Shown one piece after another: positions 60,937-64,000 of a stretch of 64,000 nucleotides of DNA. Source of the DNA: Eonycteris spelaea (lineage: Eukaryota > Chordata > Mammalia > Chiroptera > Pteropodidae); the NCBI GenBank assembly GCA_003508835.1, contig PUFA01000164.1:1860001-1924000 (forward strand). The letters run 5' to 3'. Both the position numbers and the translations under genes were made by a program. The notes beneath the pieces are model-generated. The model had not been told where the DNA came from and did not search any database. It saw only the letters and a list, made by a program, of their open reading frames with translations. The stretch's first letter is position 1. Every line of letters starts with the position of its first letter.

Positions 60937-62007
60937 CCTGACCCTAGGGGATTTATTGGATTTCTTTTAACCATCTGGGTTATATGGAGAAATTCTAAAA
61001 TATTTTATTAGTGATAAAGTCCTGTGCTTATTTTAAATCACAATAGTGATTAATATGCAAGGGAAAAAGATTTCAGATATTTGTCTTCACTACTCACACT
61101 GTCAAAAATTATTTGAAATTGTTCTGTAAAACCTTGGAATATGTAAAACTTTCAAAAGTCAAAATTAAGCATATCGGTGGCAATGTCTTTCTAATTTTGT
61201 TGTCTAAAAGTAATCTTTGGAGTTCAGTGAATGGAATCATTTTCTTCTAAGAGTCCAAACATGGTATAGTTTTAGAAGAAATTGGATAATTCATTGAATT
61301 CTGGGTGTATATATTAAGTTCAGAAGTCTTATCTCTCTATAAAAGGAGTAAAAAGAAATAAACATCTAAAGCATGAGATATTACAAAGCTCTAATTCCAA
61401 AGATAGGTTGCTATTGCATTCAAATTAAGTATACATTTAAATATGAAACAATGATTTTAATTGATCTGTACCAGATTTCATAAGATAAAAAGTTGTCGAT
61501 ATCAGGTGGAATGAAACAAATAATCAGAACATCCTGCATCTTTTAAATATAATCTCAACAGCTATGCTCACTTTTGTAAGATGATGAATCATCAGGGGAA
61601 GGTTGATTATGATCAACACATCTGTTTATTAAACCTTATTAAGGTGGAAAATTGTGCAATATATTTAAGCAATTATACAGCCATGTATACATTATATGAA
61701 TATGTATATATAAATAGTACAAGAGAAAAAAATCAATGAAAGACACTTTAAAAATCATGATAAATGTTGATCATATTTTTAGTTTATGAAGTCTAGAATT
61801 TGCCAATTTGTACCACTTGAAAAATCAAAGCCATGTATATTACTTTCTTTAAAGACCAAAATATTTTTTTATAATGTTGTCGTTCCACAAAACTGAGGGT
61901 TAACATGTGAAACCTTTTGAATCATTTATTTTAATGTGAATCTGGTTCTCGATTAAATGTAGCAGACTATCTGGCTGCCTTTAACCTTGATCTGTCTAGA
62001 TTTTCAT

Positions 62008-62051
62008 TAATTCTAATATATCTAGACTTTAATTCTAATACGTCTAGACTT
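62008..62051. repeat. 22-bp tandem duplication
   Basis: The unit TAATTCTAATATATCTAGACTT is followed at once by the same unit with TATAT changed to TACGT. A third, partial TCTAGA lies just upstream at 61,995. Confidence 0.9.
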
Positions 62052-62354
62052 TAAAATTTCTAAAAATGTCTATTCCCAAATTTATACATAGACTTGATTA
62101 ACTAAAGGAAAGTGTGCTCATTTAAAGATTATAGAGCTATTTAAAACATTTTAAGTACATGCATATGAAACTAAGGGGGGAGAAAAACAAAATGTTCTTG
62201 GAAAATGAAAACAAAAATCAAAAATTTTGTAAATTAAAAAATAAATTAAAAATAGGTTGTACTCTGTAAATGGCATACCTTATAAATTATGTAATGTTTA
62301 ATTTTAATAATAGAAAAATGATAACATTATCTTAGTAAAAGTGATAACATTTCT

Positions 62355-62580
62355 AAGGTTTAGTGACTGCTTTTCATATGCCAAGATGCGCTCTGCTAAG
62401 TACTTTACATGAATTATCTAGGATAATTGATATATTTTTACAAAATAGGTATTAATATTATTTCCACTTGCATTTTAGTAGTTGAAGCAGAGACATTAAA
62501 CAACTTACTGAAGTCACAGAGCTGGGAATGAGTTGGGCTAAGAATCAAACCAGGTTTCAAATCAACACTACTACCTCAGT
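62355..62580 (-). mobile_element. MIR SINE
   Basis: Reverse MIR: 'gctaagtactttacatgaat', 'tattaatattatttccactt', 'acttactgaagtcacagagc', 'tgggaatgagttgggctaag' and 'aatcaaaccaggtttcaa', the last being the decayed tRNA-related box B region. Nearly full length. Confidence 0.8.
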
Positions 62581-62626
62581 GACATTTTAGGCAAAATTTA
62601 AGTATACATCTCTGAATGCTAAAGGT

Positions 62627-62835
62627 CAGAGGTCAGCAAACTATGATCAAATCCAACCTGGTACCTGTTTTGTAAGTTTTATTGGGACACAGCCACACTT
62701 ATCGATTTAAATACTGACTCTGGCTGTTTACATTTAAGGACAAATAGGGTGGAGTGGTTACAACAGAGGCCATAGGGTCTAAAGTCTAAAATATTCACTA
62801 TTTGGCCCTCTACAGGAAAAGTTCACTGATCTATG
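62627..62835 (-). mobile_element. MER5A-like hAT element
   Basis: Reverse MER5A: 'cagaggtcagcaaactatga' at the left end, 'ttttattgggacacagccac' (62,677), 'aaaatattcactatttggcc' (62,789) and 'ctacaggaaaagttcactga' at the right end. No clear target duplication. Confidence 0.88.
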
Positions 62836-62879
62836 TTTTAGATTTCTAATTTAAAATTTGAAATCAATTTTCTATGTTT

Positions 62880-63480
62880 TTTTGATATTTACTATCTGAC
62901 GTATTTTATCTAGCAGAATACCCTCTAGGTCTATCCATATTGTTGTAAGTGGCAAGATTTCATTCTTTTTTATGGCTTTTATATTCCATTGTATATATGT
63001 ACTACATACTCTTTCTCTATTCATCTATCAGTGGACACTTAGGTTGGTTTCATATCTTGGCTATTGTAAATAATGCTACAATGAAAACAGGGATGCATAT
63101 ATCTTTTCAAATTAGTGTTTTGGATTTCTTTGGATAATTACCCAGAAATTGGATTGCTGGATGATATGATAGTTCCATTTTTAATTTTCAAGGAACCTCC
63201 ATACTGTTTTCCATAGTGGCTGCCCCAATTTACAATCCCACCAATAGTGTGCAAGGGTTCCCTTTTCTTCACATCCTTGCTAACACTTGTTTGTTGGGTT
63301 ATTGATGAATAGTGATTCTGACAGGTGTGAGGTGACAACTCATTGGTTTTTATTTTCATTTTCCTTATGATTAGTGAGGTTGAACATTTTTTTCATGTGT
63401 CTGTTGGCTATCTATATGTATGTCCTCTTTAGAGAAATGTCTATTCATGTCTTCATCCCATTTTTTAAAGTGAACTGTTT
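62880..63480 (-). mobile_element. L1 ORF2 C-terminal fragment, antisense
   Basis: 'ggacacttaggttggtttca' (63,033), 'ggattgctggatgatatgat' (63,152), 'tccatagtggctgccccaat' (63,211) and 'gagaaatgtctattcatgtc' (63,433) are reverse ORF2 text. The 3' UTR and tail are missing at the left edge, so this is an internal piece. Overlapping 62- to 78-codon frames are readings of it. Confidence 0.85.
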
Positions 63481-64000
63481 GTTTTTAACAATATTTAATA
63501 TTTTAATTCACCTTCAGGAAACTGATTTTTCCCTGGTCTCAATGACACTCAATTCTTGTCTCTTTTCTATTCCTATTTCTCTGTCTTCCCATCCTTTAAG
63601 TGAAATTTGAATATTTAATTATGTTTTTCTCAAGTTCTTATTCTTTATGTTTAGGCTGTAATCAGAGAATTGAGTGTTTGTGAACTGACATGTTGTGTTT
63701 TTATATTGCGCTGATGGGATGTAGAGATCAGATAAGGAGTACACATGGCATCTCACTCATTTCACTCTTGCTAGTAATTGACAGGCAATGTGCTGGAGGC
63801 TAACAAGGTAAAATCTTTGGTATCCTAACATGCCAGAGACCTTATAGTGCCTTCACCATAAGCAATAGACCAATCATGCTCCCCCGAATGGTTGAGTGGT
63901 TGACATAATATGACCCATCTCCAAAGACCTCTTAGTCACTCTGGTGATTGATCCTTCACTGTATCTGCTCACTCAGTGTATTCTAAGAAAGTGGAGTCTT
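63481..64000. other. Unassigned right edge
   Basis: A short stretch near 63,515-63,605 weakly resembles L2-like LINE text ('tccctggtctcaatgacact'). The rest is unrecognised to the window end. Confidence 0.35.

Larger units (their letters stand above)
59821..62354. other. Unassigned stretch with two local duplications
   Basis: No transposon recognised. It contains a 73-bp direct duplication (60,052-60,123 and 60,864-60,936), an AATTAATT-rich palindromic tract near 60,695-60,730, and a 22-bp tandem pair at 62,008-62,051. Confidence 0.4.

Overview
The window looks like gene-poor mammalian nuclear DNA, either intergenic or deep intronic. It is strongly AT-rich, no open reading frame exceeds about 130 codons, and I saw no CpG island, tRNA gene or intact coding gene. 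Almost everything recognisable is transposon fossil: L1 LINEs in both orientations, old L2 and MIR pieces, hAT and Tigger DNA transposons, a probable retroviral LTR, and a few microsatellites. All family names come from memory of consensus sequences, not from a database search.

Organism. MIR, L2, MER5A-like and Tigger elements indicate a placental mammal. I saw no Alu, B1/B2, carnivore tRNA-Lys SINE, ruminant or equine SINE. The only young-looking short retroposon is a 5S rRNA-derived copy with an A-rich tail (35,209-35,371). 5S-derived SINEs are known from fruit bats, and the 3' UTR of the L1 at 5.1-7.6 kb resembles bat-type L1 tails. A bat, possibly a pteropodid, is therefore my best guess, but one 5S copy does not prove it.

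Layout. 0-1.2 kb: an L1 5' UTR joined directly to an L1 3' end. 1.2-5.1 kb: sparse MIR/L2 relics, a T/C tract and an 18-bp palindrome centred on AACCGGTT. 5.1-7.6 kb: a 5'-truncated L1 with exact 10-bp target duplications. 7.6-18.5 kb: mostly unassigned DNA with old L2 and LTR-like relics. 18.5-24.7 kb: an old LINE, a Tigger end, a small hAT element, an antisense L1 with a (GT)18 tract, and an L2. 27.1-28.0 kb: a longer L2-like LINE. 29-37.7 kb: MIR-rich, with seven MIR pieces in about 4 kb, and the 5S retroposon. 38-40 kb: a 32-base T run, old repeats and an (AC)n(CT)n microsatellite. 40-43.3 kb: nothing recognised.

43.3-50.75 kb is the most structured part. An L1 in plus orientation (5' UTR, ORF1, endonuclease region) is interrupted by two later L1 insertions and abutted by a third. 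One of the later copies shows a 5' inversion with matching target duplications. 50.8-53.1 kb holds an internally deleted hAT transposon with a transposase C-terminal remnant, a probable solo LTR and a MER5A-like element. 54.3-57.7 kb has L2 pieces and a (GATA)12 array. 60.0-61.0 kb has an unexplained 73-bp duplication at two sites 0.8 kb apart. 62.3-63.5 kb has MIR, MER5A and antisense L1.

No genes work together here, and I found no evidence of an undescribed biological system. The interest lies in insertion history and a few small unexplained signals.
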